Assembly: GCA_027575805.1 (NCBI GenBank)
Contig: JANBPU010000169.1
Coordinates: forward strand, 1 to 34,509
Origin: Mycoemilia scoparia
Lineage: Eukaryota > Kickxellomycota > Kickxellomycetes > Kickxellales > Kickxellaceae
Length of the DNA: 34,509 bases
Direction of reading: 5' to 3'
This document shows, piece by piece, positions 1 to 10,357 of this stretch; positions within the stretch are counted from its first letter, which is position 1; each line of letters begins with the position of its first letter. A program made the translations under genes and the position numbers. The notes under the pieces were generated by a model. It saw only the letters and a list, made by a program, of their open reading frames with translations, was not told where the DNA came from and did no database searches.

Positions 1-2
1 TG

Positions 3-75
3 TGGGGAGTGAGAGACTTGAACTCTCAACCTTTAGCTTTGGAGGCTACTGCGCTACCAATTGCGCCAACCCCCC
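3..75 (-). tRNA. tRNA-Trp (anticodon CCA), intronless
   Basis: Read on the minus strand this folds as a complete 73-nt cloverleaf. The 7-bp acceptor stem pairs GGGGGGT with ACTCCCC and is followed by discriminator A. The D stem is GCGC/GCGC around an AATTGGTA loop. The anticodon loop CTCCAAA gives anticodon CCA, and the T arm is GAGAG-TTCAAGT-CTCTC. Only the first anticodon-stem pair (G-A) is mismatched. CCA reads UGG, so it decodes tryptophan. There is no intron between the anticodon and the variable loop. The Pol III terminator would lie left of the window and cannot be seen. Confidence 0.95.
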
Positions 76-136
76 ACAATTTCTAAAAATTTTAAAAATA
101 TATTGTACATATTAATATAACCAAAATAAGTTAGTA

Positions 137-275
137 TATGAGGGATTATTTTTGAAAAGAAAATTTTTACTTGTAGGCCGGCTTCAAATTTTATACTGGT
201 CAACCTATATTTTCATTCACCAATGCATCGTTATGCACTATCTACATTTAGCCCTTCAAAAATAGTTAATCGTAT
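137..275. repeat. MITE-like inverted-repeat element, family A, copy 1 (degenerate)
   Basis: The left end reads GGGATTATTTTTGAA and the right end TTCAAAAATAGTTAATC, which are inverted copies of each other. The same ends (roughly GGRTSATARTTTTTGAAGGG) bound five further elements of about 100-150 bp in this window. There is no coding capacity. The copy starts about 60 bp upstream of the tRNA-Trp 5' end. Confidence 0.6.
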
Positions 276-283
276 GGTAGAAT

Positions 284-425
284 AGTCTCCCCTAAAAGAC
301 TACTAATATACCCCCCTTGGATACCAGCAAATCATCACTAAGACTCCAACTAAAGTGTATGGGTTACGGATTTATTCTTAGGGAATGTACGAGTGTATGT
401 GTCTATTTTCTTTTGGTGGAGAACT
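284..425. repeat. Short inverted-repeat element, family B, copy 1
   Basis: About 142 bp. It starts AGTCTCCCCTAAAAG and ends CTTTTGGTGGAGAACT, an imperfect inverted pair. The whole unit aligns in direct orientation with 34346-34489, sharing blocks such as GGATAYCAGC, ATCATCACTRAG, CTCCARCTAAA and TATGGGGT-like runs. No ORF. No convincing target-site duplication was found. Confidence 0.6.
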
Positions 426-2546
426 TGTCATATAATTTTGATTCTTTTCTACAAGGTTTTGGAAGAATGTTAGGATTATAGACTATGGCTTATGTGATTG
501 ATATTTAACTCAACAGATGGGGGAGAGGTCTCACTTACACTAGAGCATCCAGCACAGATCCTTTTACAACCAATACAAAGCTTCAAAGACATCTTCACGA
601 CGAAAAGTCCATTTTTACAGAACTATAATACAATTCATTGTTCTGTGTATAGATTAGTACCACGATATGTCGCTGACTGTCAGTTTAGAAAAAAAAATAA
701 GAATAAGACTACAGGCTTTGAGATTCCCACAATCGTAACTACAGTGGATTTATAGTTCATGAATTGGATATATGTTTATTCTGAACAATGTCTGTTTATG
801 CTATTTTATTAAGATTTTTCTATACGTGAAACTATCATTTATGCAGTCAGATATTCAGAAGAATCCTTGATGACATCCATCATTATCATTATGATAGGGA
901 CATTTCAAGGAGTGTTTAACTAGTTTGTCTTTTAATGATTAAGTGTGAAAATGTCTTTAAATAGGGCATATCGACAGCTGGATTATATTTGAGTTGCATG
1001 TTTTCAGAACATGTTTGATTTAGCAGCACAACAAATGTTTACTATCCTGAAATGTATATCTAGTGAAAAACAAATATATACTTTTTCTTTGATATCCTTG
1101 AAGATATTTAAAAAAGTGGTGTTATCCACGAAGATGCTTGCTATTAACTTCAACACGCCATTTTTCTTCTCTGATATATATTGATCATTAAAATAATTTA
1201 TTTTTATATTTCTCCAATAATAGAAACTTGCACCTTAATATAGCAGAATGATACCCTCTAGTCTCTTTAAAGGAACCAACCTCAGAACTTTACCGTCCAA
1301 AAACAATGGCAAGAATCCACTCAGCGAGAATTTGGTTTGCAACAACAAGCTTTTGATCACCCACAGCCCCAATATTGAATATAAGCACATTATTGTTAAA
1401 CCACTGATATCGTATCAAGAATATATTGAAAGGTAAAGCTGAGAGAGGAAGATTAGCTGATAGCAATAACCAGGTTATTAGAAAGTACTTGCTGCAAGGT
1501 TTATTATACTTTTGTAGACATATGATCAAGATTTTGACTCAACAACTAGAAGAATGTGTATAAATGGCCACTTCTATCCGCACAATTTCTATTCCTCCTG
1601 TAATTCTATGATTTGATAGTCGTCGCACTTTGCCATTTTAAACACAATTTCTTTGAGGAGCTCTATTTTTCCACATTGCAGATAAAAAACATATAAATAT
1701 ATCTAGTTCAACTCCAAACCATTTATTTTTATTTATCATCATTCCTATCTATCCACATCTTGAATAGAATACCTGACTGTGGAAGGCTATAAATAGACGC
1801 CACTGGAGCTGGCCAAGCTGAAACGAAAATTTTAAAAGAACTTTTCTTTGGCATTTGAGAAGATTCTTTGTCAATCTATCTAGAAACCACATCCCAAATA
1901 TATACCTCAATACTATGAGTAGTAATATTTAAGAAGTATAAAGTGTACACAGAACAATATTGATATAAAAAACCTGCAAGTTTGAGTAACACCGAATGCG
2001 TTTCTTTGTTACATATGCATACCTATGCTTGACCACCACCAACAAAAGAAAAAAGTACATACATACAAGTAGCCAGGATTAAGATCGAATAAAAGTATTT
2101 AGCTGTCACAGGATCACAAGAAAAGAATAAACTTATTGGAATCTTGTCATGCGCACCTGGGACATATGACTGCCATACCAATATGCTTTACAGGCCCATT
2201 GCTAACAGCGACATTTCGCAGTATATAACCATTAGCAAGCTCTGAGATTACGTTATGAAGTCGGCTAAAAATGATACAAAAGCAAGTCACACACACTCAC
2301 ACCACCAAGAACCTCCTCATACTATGATTCTTTCTTTACTTGATATCATTTTTTATCTTTTAATTTTCAAGAGTATACCCATTACTAAACACTGGAAACA
2401 AATATTAACCACACTCACGTACATATAAGGGGATTAACAGTTTGACTCCAACCATATTAGCTACCCAATACATACACACATAACCCCTTCAAAGCACCCC
2501 TTTAGTCCATTCGAAATACCCACATATTTAAACAAAGCGAACACCA
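426..2546. other. AT-rich intergenic region, no supported gene
   Basis: About 2.1 kb with only short, unrecognised open frames (498-755 on plus; 1248-1436 on plus overlapped by 1290-1529 on minus). None has splice sites or a composition that persuades me. The 1290-1529 minus frame is hydrophobic and could be a decayed coding remnant, but I could not tie it to a family. A possible TATA-like ATATAAGG lies near 2423, about 120 bp before the 2547 start codon. Confidence 0.5.
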
Positions 2547-3041
2547 ATGGGCAACAACATTCATTCTCTTCTCCCAACAACAACAACAAAAACACTTTCA
2601 GAATTACTACAACATCAACAACGACGACGACAACAACAGCAACAAAGGAGAAGAAGCTCAGCTGGTGGCAAAATAATCCAATTAACCCAACAGTTAGACC
2701 GCATAGACTCCGAAATAGTCCAATACGAAACAAAAATTATAAATAATGAACATACATTACGACATTATCAAAATATCCTAAAAAGATATGAAGAAGAAGA
2801 AGAAGAAGAAGAAGAAGAAAAGGAGGGCTTTATGGAAGCTGATGATAATAGTCCAACATCAGCTGAAAAACAATCCGAGTTTCTACCACCTGAAATCAGA
2901 AGAAAGATCGCTGAGCATTTTATGATTGACGCGGAATATAATTTTATTCTTGGTAAACTTCGAGCATCCAGAATTGAGCTGGAAAAATTGATGGACTCGT
3001 ATCAACATCCTGTTCCGAGTTTTGTGGCAAGTTATTATTGA
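2547..3041 (+). CDS. Hypothetical coiled-coil protein, 164 aa
   Basis: Single uninterrupted frame, unrecognised. The N-terminus is Thr-rich, then Gln/Arg-rich (residues about 22-36). Residues about 42-82 form a likely coiled coil with regular hydrophobic spacing. This is followed by a run of ten Glu (about 82-92) encoded by a GAA/GAG microsatellite at 2789-2820, a Ser/Pro linker, and a second charged helix region (about 113-150) starting FLPPEIRRKIAEHF. The C-terminus ends ASYY. There is no signal peptide or membrane segment. The start chosen is the first ATG; the next is deep inside the protein. The well-structured half after the low-complexity run makes real coding likely, but parts could be repeat-driven. 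Function is unknown. Confidence 0.5.
   Translation: MGNNIHSLLPTTTTKTLSELLQHQQRRRQQQQQRRRSSAGGKIIQLTQQLDRIDSEIVQYETKIINNEHTLRHYQNILKRYEEEEEEEEEEKEGFMEADDNSPTSAEKQSEFLPPEIRRKIAEHFMIDAEYNFILGKLRASRIELEKLMDSYQHPVPSFVASYY
2789..2820 (+). repeat. GAA trinucleotide microsatellite inside the coding frame
   Basis: A run of GAA/AGA repeats encodes an uninterrupted Glu tract in the 164-aa hypothetical protein. Its length probably varies between strains (inference). Confidence 0.8.
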
Positions 3042-3215
3042 GTACGCATGCCTACCTATATTACTTTCATTCTTTCCTTCTATCTATCTATCTAGCTATC
3101 TATCTATCTATCTCTGATTTGGAGATACAATAAGTAATGTTGATAATCGTGGTAGTAGTAACTAGACTGATATTGTTAAAGGATAAGATTGTAACCGAAA
3201 TAATTAATAGCTAAA

Positions 3216-3362
3216 ATACGGGTAGTTATTTTTGAAGAGTAGCCACCATTTGCTAATAAATGATGGTCACACATTATTGGCTGTGGTTTTTTCTATAACC
3301 ATAGGCCACCACCACTACTACTACTACTATAAAGTACTCCTCTTCAAAAATTATGATCCATA
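3216..3362. repeat. MITE-like family A, copy 2
   Basis: Left end GGGTAGTTATTTTTGAAGAG and right end CTCTTCAAAAATTATGATCC are inverted. The interior holds a CCACCATT...AATGATGG palindrome and an ACT microsatellite. It lies in the 3' flank of the 2547-3041 ORF. Confidence 0.65.
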
Positions 3363-3596
3363 TTTTTCATAATAGTTTATATTTTTATTAGCTTAATCTT
3401 GATTTTTTTGTAAATAAAATTTATTATAAAATATTAAAAAACAATAATAATATAGTTTACATACACATACACAAACACAGTTAGTTTGTAAATACAATAA
3501 TCTAATCACAATATTAATATCATGTATGCGCATAAAAAAAGCACTATAAAAAAATATAAATAAAAAGATAATAATGGATGATAGATAGATAAATGG

Positions 3597-3718
3597 ATAT
3601 GGATCATAGTTTTTGAAGGGTGACTTTTGGTGGCCAACGATTATAGGGGCAAACCCAGCCAAATGTGTGATCACAGTCTATTATCAAATGGTCACCCTTC
3701 AAAAATAATCACCCATAT
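3597..3718. repeat. MITE-like family A, copy 3 (best preserved)
   Basis: Starts ATGGATCATAGTTTTTGAAG and ends CTTCAAAAATAATCACCCAT, about 20-bp terminal inverted repeats. Interior blocks TTTTGGTGGCCAACGATTAT and CAGCCAAATG are shared with copy 6 and, in reverse orientation, copy 4. It lies about 40 bp downstream of the aquaglyceroporin stop codon, in that gene's 3' flank. Confidence 0.75.
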
Positions 3719-3761
3719 ATATATATATACCCTTTAAAAACTTCCTGATAATTCCATCCAT

Positions 3762-4943
3762 CTATTTAGACTTTTCGCCATTATTATCACCACCATCATC
3801 TTTAGGCAATATAAACAATTCATACATCAAAACACCCAACACGGCACCAGCAATTGGACAAAACAGCGGAATAACAAAGTAGTTGTCAGCATAGGTGAAA
3901 GCCTCTTTACCCCACCCAGCCATAGCCGTGAAACAGCGAGGCCCAAAGTCACGAGCAGGATTGATAGCATAGCCGGTAACAAAGCCCGTACACATACCAA
4001 TAGTGATTACCAAAATACCAACAGCCACAGGCTTATAACCTTCAGCTGGAGTCATTCGGGGATCATTGATTCCCATGATAACCGCAAGCAACAAAGCAGT
4101 GTTAAGGATTTCCGAGTAAGCAGATTGGGCTCTAGTATTGTGTTCAGCCGGAAGCGTATAAAAAATACCCCCTGTACCCTGATCCCCACCTACTTGACGA
4201 ACACCACCATCAAAGGCATCGAACTGTCCACGATAAAGTCCAAACACCAAGGCACCACCAACCAAACCTCCCAACATCTGGGCCAACCAGTATCCAGGAA
4301 CCTTCCGGAACGGGAATTTACCAAACAACGCAAGCGCAAATGTCACGGCTGGGTTAAGATGCCCACCAGAAACTCCCATACATACGTAGAGCGCACAGCA
4401 CAGACCAAGCCCCCAGCCAAAAGTAATCAGCACATATCCAGCCCCCACAACCGACGTATTGAACTTGGTCATGGCCACCACGCCGTCGCCAAACAGAATC
4501 AGCAGCATCGTGCCAAAGAACTCGGCAAAATATTCAGAGAGAGACTGGCGGATCTTGTAGAGAGGAAGGTTGGTCGTCGACGAGTAGTGGGCAAGGAAGG
4601 TCTGGAAATCTTGCGTGGGGGAGGGGGCCAGCAGCTCGGAGTCGGTGTGATCATGCCCATCGTCCTTGTGGTGATGGTGGTACCCGGCCTCCTCAACCAT
4701 GCCTTTGCTGTGGACGCGGTGCAGTTCGACGTGGATTGTTTCGTGCGCTCCACTGTCGTGAGTCTGGGAACGAACATTGTGGTGATTGTGCACTGACGAA
4801 CTGATGTTGGACGAATCGATGGGCGTTGTTGATGATAGCTCGTCCTGGTTAACATAGACTTTGTGGTGGTTTACTTGGATTTGTTGGTCCTCTTCGATCA
4901 GAACCGGAGAAGGTGCTTGGTTGTTGTGGATTGAGCTATCCAT
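3762..4943 (-). CDS. Aquaglyceroporin (MIP family), 393 aa
   Basis: Integral membrane channel for glycerol, water and small solutes, probably at the plasma membrane. The MIP core runs from about residue 133 to 380 with six membrane spans and two half-helices. The first signature is GGHLNPAVTF (NPA at 197-199). The second is GYAINPARDFGPR (NPA at 328-330), and the Asp at 332 after NPAR is typical of glycerol facilitators rather than strict aquaporins. Other typical stretches are AEFFGTMLLILFGDG and GINDPRMTP. A hydrophilic N-terminal tail of about 130 residues contains His/Asp-rich HHHHKDDGHDH (89-99); long N-terminal tails are known in fungal Fps1-type channels, but here no Fps1 regulatory motif is recognised. 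The first ATG is used. A TATA-like element lies about 140 bp upstream. Single exon. Confidence 0.95.
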   Translation of the reverse strand: MDSSIHNNQAPSPVLIEEDQQIQVNHHKVYVNQDELSSTTPIDSSNISSSVHNHHNVRSQTHDSGAHETIHVELHRVHSKGMVEEAGYHHHHKDDGHDHTDSELLAPSPTQDFQTFLAHYSSTTNLPLYKIRQSLSEYFAEFFGTMLLILFGDGVVAMTKFNTSVVGAGYVLITFGWGLGLCCALYVCMGVSGGHLNPAVTFALALFGKFPFRKVPGYWLAQMLGGLVGGALVFGLYRGQFDAFDGGVRQVGGDQGTGGIFYTLPAEHNTRAQSAYSEILNTALLLAVIMGINDPRMTPAEGYKPVAVGILVITIGMCTGFVTGYAINPARDFGPRCFTAMAGWGKEAFTYADNYFVIPLFCPIAGAVLGVLMYELFILPKDDGGDNNGEKSK

Positions 4944-5871
4944 TTTGTAGACACAGAGAAAGAGGAAATAACGATGACTGGCAGCGTTTGTTTAGTGATT
5001 GGTGTGTTATTACTTTAGTGACGGAAGTAATAAAAGAGAGAGAGAGAAAAAATATGACGATTATGATGAAGTCACACCCTTATTTATATATATATAATTA
5101 TAAGATATATTTTAAGGGAATTGTATGTGTCAGAGTCTCTGTAGTAGCAGCAGCAACAGAATTAGTACGCAGTACTGGAGGTGGCTGTGATGATGATGAT
5201 GATGATCCAACCAAATCTTCTAAAGAAGTAAGGCTTAGAAACTTGATACAAACAACAGGAACTGGGAGTAACCGAGTGACCGCGAGTGAGCGAAAGGAAT
5301 GAGGATTAGGAAACCAAAGAGGTGGCTTTAATTGCTTATTGAGGAAGAAAAGGAGGGCTGGTAAGGGGTAGAAAGGTAGATAGATAGATGCTACAAGAGG
5401 AATATTAAAATGTAATATCAAATAAATAACAAAAAGAAACAAAGAGAGAGAGTTCTGGGAAACTTCACCAATACAAGCAAGCAAAAAAGTAAGGCTGTGT
5501 GCTATATAAAAGAAATATGTGGAGCCAGGGAGAGGAGAAGGCGAGATAATGCACTAGAAATATACCAGACAGACAGGGAGAAGACGATTGTGTGCGTGTG
5601 AGAATATATCGATGGGGGTGAAAATGTGGCGGACAAGGTGGCGAATTTATACCCGTTGAACAAACATCCCACTGACGGTTTGTATACACAAAAAGGGCAT
5701 GAAAGCGGGGGGGGGGGATGAATAAGAGCGCAGAATATTTGTAAAAGATGGCCAGAGTTCATATGCTGCAGACCCACACATACACACACACACATGCCTA
5801 ACAATAGCTGGCAAAAGCGGAGAGGCATGTGTGTGGATGGGCCAGTTACAAAATAAGCGACAATTGTTTGT
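4944..5871. other. Aquaglyceroporin upstream region, repeats only
   Basis: Contains AG, GAT and TAGA microsatellites, a G-run (GGGGGGGGG at about 5707-5716) and CA-rich tracts. The open frames here lie over these low-complexity tracts and look like chance. No gene is supported. Confidence 0.5.
5081..5094 (-). promoter_or_regulatory. TATA-like element of the aquaglyceroporin gene
   Basis: On the minus strand the sequence reads TATATATAAATAAG, about 140 bp before the ATG at 4943. That spacing matches other TATA-to-ATG distances in this window (167-187 bp). Inferred from sequence and position only. Confidence 0.4.
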
Positions 5872-6156
5872 ATGGTTGGAAAAATAGGCCTGAAATTCAT
5901 TAGATGGCCTTTTCTCTCTGCTTTGGCCACCGCACTTCCCTTCGCACGGGTGCATCCAGGGGTGGCAGCTGGTTTGCTACGACCAACTAACCCTTCCTAT
6001 GGACGAAGGATGATGGACATCATGGCCAATCAAGGGTATTTGCCAAACGCCCATGATACACACGCAAATAGAGCGATGGCACTAGAAGTAAATCCTTATA
6101 CCGCATCCTCTCTTCGTCCCTGGCTCGGGCTTGGAGGAATGCTTAGTGGTGGTTAG
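5872..6156 (+). CDS. Possible small protein, 94 aa
   Basis: Unrecognised. The frame opens MVGKIGLKFIRWPFLSAL and has no acidic residue in its first 48 positions, resembling a mitochondrial targeting or membrane-anchoring N-terminus. Then comes a more ordinary soluble-looking stretch (MMDIMANQGYLPNAHDT), and it ends GLGGMLSGG. Base composition here (about 50% G+C) is well above the surroundings, and amino-acid usage looks protein-like. No splice sites are needed. Against it are the lack of any recognised family, an uncharacterised promoter, and the possibility that the GC-richer patch is simply non-coding. Confidence 0.35.
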   Translation: MVGKIGLKFIRWPFLSALATALPFARVHPGVAAGLLRPTNPSYGRRMMDIMANQGYLPNAHDTHANRAMALEVNPYTASSLRPWLGLGGMLSGG

Positions 6157-6949
6157 TAAGGGTGGCACGGTGTGGTTGTATCGAATCCGGAGCCGAAGCC
6201 TGCAAATCTCGCTGTTCTTCACGCCATAATCTTCAATTGTTCGAGCGTGCGTGTGGGCACAAGCGTGTGGCTAGAAAAACAGGATATATCCAATAGGCCT
6301 GTGGAGCCTGGGCCCAGCCATTCCTATGACCGCTCTGCTTGTGTTGGCCGCGCCTGTGGATCCTATTCCTATTCATTTCGTTTTAATTTTTCTGGTCCCT
6401 GTGCACTCACTCATACGGGTTTCTGTACCGAAAGCATAGGGCGCTCTGGCCAATACCACAACCAAAACTTCTGTCACCAGACTCTGAAGAGCAAATCCCG
6501 CACAAATACATGGACCGCGTACATCGCATGGGCCTTTTTCTTTCTCTGCATGAACCATTATTGTTGTCATAAGGATCCGTGTATCCGTGCGACTGTTGTA
6601 GGTCCACCAAAGAAAAGGAGTGGGGGGTTTGTAAAGAAGTAGGGTACAGACATACAATACAATACAAGTAGACACACTGGATGGATGGATGGCTGGATGG
6701 CTGGCTGGAGTTCTACACAGATCAATGGAGGGCTCTTGCACGTGCTGCACGGGACAGAATGAAATTTCTGAAAGATACATTCTAACCTCCACTGGTGCAA
6801 GTTGGCCCCCGTGAGAGAGGGCTGATCCGGCTAATTTTGTGCTTTATGTTGGTGTCAGTATAATCCAAGCCCACACACAGGCACAAATAGATCAGTGCCA
6901 AATGGGTGTTAGGGCATTGCACTCTACAATTATACTTTGTTGGTGACTA
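6157..6949. other. GC-richer stretch without a supported gene
   Basis: Open frames exist on both strands (6172-6642 plus, 6373-6792 minus) but overlap one another and have odd Cys/His/Ser-rich content, so I do not call them. A GGAT/GGCT tetranucleotide tract lies near 6678-6708. Confidence 0.4.
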
Positions 6950-7060
6950 TTTGGATCATAGTTTTTGAAGTGCTGGCCACTCGTTTGGCTGTGATTGCTG
7001 CCCCCATAATCGTTGGCAGCCACCAAAAGGAGATGGTGCCCTTCAAAAACTATCGCTCAC
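6950..7060. repeat. MITE-like family A, copy 4 (reverse orientation)
   Basis: Left end TTGGATCATAGTTTTTGAAG, right end CTTCAAAAACTATCG. The interior, read on the minus strand, contains TTTTGGTGGCTGCCAACGAT and CAGCCAAAC, matching the interior of copy 3, so this copy lies in the opposite orientation. Confidence 0.7.
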
Positions 7061-9935
7061 TTGAGCTACTGTTATAGCGCCATCAGAGTCCTCTGTAGAC
7101 AGCCAAATCAAAGTATAGTAGCGCAATGCAAAGTGCCCATCCATTTTATCAAGAAAGTCCAGGCAGAGAGATAGGCATTAAATAGCCAAATATGTATGTT
7201 TATATAAAACAATATTGACTTATTAGCGCAAAGTACCAGATATGTGGTTAGAGATATGCCAAAATGAACAGTGGGGAATATATGTGGGCTTGCAAGCCAT
7301 TAGATTGTATTATTATAAACAACTGCCAGTCTCACAGTAGTAGGGCTTAGTGCTACAGCAGCAGCAGCAGCAGAAACTAGTCAGATCAGGAGGGTCACAT
7401 TGGATGGCAGTGGTTGCTTTAGCCAGATCACTTACATTTGTTTGGCTTTCTATTACCGACATACATATAATACTGTTCAAACTACTCCTTCTTGACTCTA
7501 ACTTCCCTCGAGTCTATGGCTCCCCTTGTTCGACCAAAATACGAACAGATACAGCACCATAGTATATAATACTACAGATAAGCCTCATGATGGAAACCAT
7601 ATGCACCATTTTCTCGCTGATTTTTGCTTGTTACTTTGAAACAGCAGTACCAACTTTCTGGCTCTCTCTCTCTCTCTCTCTCTTACACTCTTTGCTCGGC
7701 TTTACAAACATAGTATTTTGTTAGTAGTGCTTGGGTCTACAAGATTATAGCAACAACCACGAGCGTACTATGACAGACTATACATGCGAGATAAAAGGAG
7801 TGACGATTGTGAAGATCTCTCTCTCTAGAGTGCAAGCATAGTAGTGGTGTGAGGCATTTTTAACTACCACACCCAAGGAGAGAGACAATTAAAAATCTGT
7901 GTCGGACATTGTAATTGCTTTTCATTGATTCATCCATGTGTGCTGTGTTACAGCAACAATGAGGAGGATGCTGCCCTTGCAGTGCCAGCGGCAGATGCGT
8001 TTGAAGATTTACATAGGGATTTGCCTTTTCCAGCACACATCATACATTGCATTGTATCACAATCATATTTATTGACAGCGTGATCTGGATTTTCTCTCTC
8101 TCTCTCTCTTTTATACGCTGTGTACTGTCATTGAGAGTTTGTTAGAGGTCGAGCTCGGTATAGCTTGTTTTTCGATCTCCTGGTTAATAACCACCACGAA
8201 CCAAGAAATAAAGTAAATGATAACCAACTATACACATATAGATCATTTTAAGCCTTTGTGCAAGTATTTACCAGAGCACAGCATCAGCAGCTTCTATACT
8301 TGTGCCAGCGAAATGGGTGTTGGTGGTTGCTATATATTTCTTTGGTTGTTATTATAATGGCTGACAATGATGATCATGATTGTTATTTACAACACAATCA
8401 TATCTTTTGTTTGTCAAAGCAATTCTCTATAGACTCCAAGCTATAGTGCCAATAGTGTTCCATTTATCTATCTGCTTATCCGCTGTCTTTAAACAGATAT
8501 ACATGCACAATACTCTTGTGGTAAAGGTTGAACTTGTAATTGGCTATTTGGATCACGGCCATGATACCAAGCACTGACATGGACATCTTTGTAATCCAGG
8601 TTCTACACACAAACATACAGAGAGAGAGAGAGAGAGAGAGAAAGGTATTACACCCTAAGGATTGCCAGGGTTTGATTCTTTGGTTCTCGTTTATCCTCAT
8701 TGTCTGTCCTCCTTATCCGGGTAATTGACTGACTTGCAATTGGTGTTTTTCTGCTCGCTGGTAACTCCACAAGGTTTATTTAAAAGAAGGATGGGTGGAA
8801 AGAAGCAAGTAATACAACTAATTCACTATGGCGAAATAGTCACATGCAGCCAATAAATAGCCTAGTTTAGATTCTTTTCTTTATATTGATTGGCTTCACA
8901 TGACTTTTTTGCCATAGCGTAACACGGAGTTCTCTACTATAATGTTGCATCAATTCATATATACCCATGAGAACTACTTTGTATTTCTGATTCATACAAG
9001 GATAGATGATGGCAAAAGCATTTCGTTATGACGTGCCAACCAACCAACCAATATTCCATACTAGATTGACATCCGAAATACCTGAACTTGGTTTAAATGA
9101 CCAACTGTTGGTGCTGTAATTCATGCGAATCTCCCTTTTCTTTAGTGTTTATATATATACACATGGCCTTGTGATTTCTTCATGCACCCTATATCCATTG
9201 TCATTGTTAGTATGTGGTCAGGGCTTTAGTCAGTCAGAAGGTTGGTTTAAACTGGAAATGAATTCTACTGATATTACTTTTTGATAAAATATATAGTGAT
9301 ACTAGTACAAATATTAGTAGTTGTAGTATGAGTCGGAGTTCACACACAAACATTTGCTTTCTGATCAGTAATTTGTCTCTGCGGCATTTAACCTCATCAC
9401 AACTCAGTATTCTTTCTTTTAAACCTTGTCTTTATTTAGAATAATGTTTCGAAAAACGAGAAAGATCATGTGATAAGGGTCTCTCTCTTTGTTTAACCGA
9501 GTATTTATAAAATTGGTCGGATGATTGAAGAATCGATCTATTATACCATTTATTTTATTATTATTATTATAAGAAACAAAAAAAGATGAATAAGAGGGTG
9601 AAGGTTTAATTAATGACTATAGTCGCAGTCAGACAACAAGGTTAGTAATTATACTAATCATGCAATGCTTATATATTGTGTTGGTGGTAGATCAAAATGT
9701 ATAATATCTCTCAATTTATGCTGTTCTATTATTTTTCTTCAAAAAGTTGAAATTGTTATGCATCCTGAGTAGATGTAGCTGATAAAAAGAAGCCACATCT
9801 ACAAATACAAATCCAAGCGCCCTGATAAATTTTCATAAATCTTTGCAAGGAAAATTATTGGTAATTAATAATGTCAATAGTAACAATGTAAATTTTAATG
9901 ATTTTGCTTGTGTAATCTCTCAAATCTAATTATCA
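7061..9935. other. Long intergenic region with microsatellites
   Basis: Nearly 2.9 kb without a supportable gene. It holds GCA (7352-7373), CT (7662-7684, 8093-8109) and AG (8621-8642) repeats. Two short stretches look mildly coding: 7951-8080 (frame beginning NNEEDAALAVPAADAFEDLH after an AG) and a 36-codon frame from ATG 9009 (MAKAFRYDVPTNQPIFHTRL). Neither could be joined into a gene model, and either could be a decayed exon or chance. Confidence 0.4.
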
Positions 9936-10214
9936 ATGAAGAGTAATACAAACATGGCCAAGCTTTACACCACCTTAGGAAAAAAGGCCCCTTCCCAGGA
10001 ATTGCATAGCAAATTGATCTATAATTGGGCCAAAGCCTGGAATTTATTTCTGCCTACCTTGCATTTGAACACTGATGAAATCTCACATTATGGCTATTCA
10101 AGTGCGATATGGTTTAATGGGGTCTTAAAATCTATATCTAAGGATATCCCTGCTGAATACCACCAGCATCATATGGTCTGTCCCAGCAAATTTTCAGAGG
10201 AGGACATCTCTTAA
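9936..10214 (+). CDS. Hypothetical 92-aa ORF or gene remnant
   Basis: Frame from MKSNTNMAKLYTTLGKKAPS to FSEEDIS with balanced, soluble-protein-like composition (Trp, His, Tyr, Pro throughout) and no low-complexity tract. No family recognised. It ends about 140 bp from the convergent transporter stop at 10358. It may be a complete small gene, the last exon of a gene whose upstream exons I cannot see, or a remnant of a mobile element. Confidence 0.35.
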   Translation: MKSNTNMAKLYTTLGKKAPSQELHSKLIYNWAKAWNLFLPTLHLNTDEISHYGYSSAIWFNGVLKSISKDIPAEYHQHHMVCPSKFSEEDIS

Positions 10215-10357
10215 AACTTCAAATTAATTAAAAACACATAATGTTTGAGAAAAGCAACAAATTTATAAATAAATAATAATAATAAATAAATAAAAAGATA
10301 ATCTAAATCATATAATACGTGAATCTGAGAAATATCGTAATGATACAGCCATTCAAA

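Noticed and set aside
1290..1529. 79-aa hydrophobic frame on the minus strand
   Set aside because: Some stretches look protein-like (VGDQKLVVANQILAEWILAI), but there is no start context, no continuation and no family match.
3080..3113. TCTA repeats as a CRISPR-like or regulatory array
   Set aside because: Simple microsatellite; no spacer structure, and CRISPR is not expected in a fungal nuclear genome.
4125..4796. 223-aa frame on the plus strand, antisense to the aquaglyceroporin
   Set aside because: Shadow of a strongly supported gene; composition follows the antisense of His/Ser-rich codons.
6172..6642. 156-aa frame on the plus strand
   Set aside because: Unusual Cys/Ser/His-rich composition, overlapped by open frames on the other strand; probably a by-product of the GC-richer patch.
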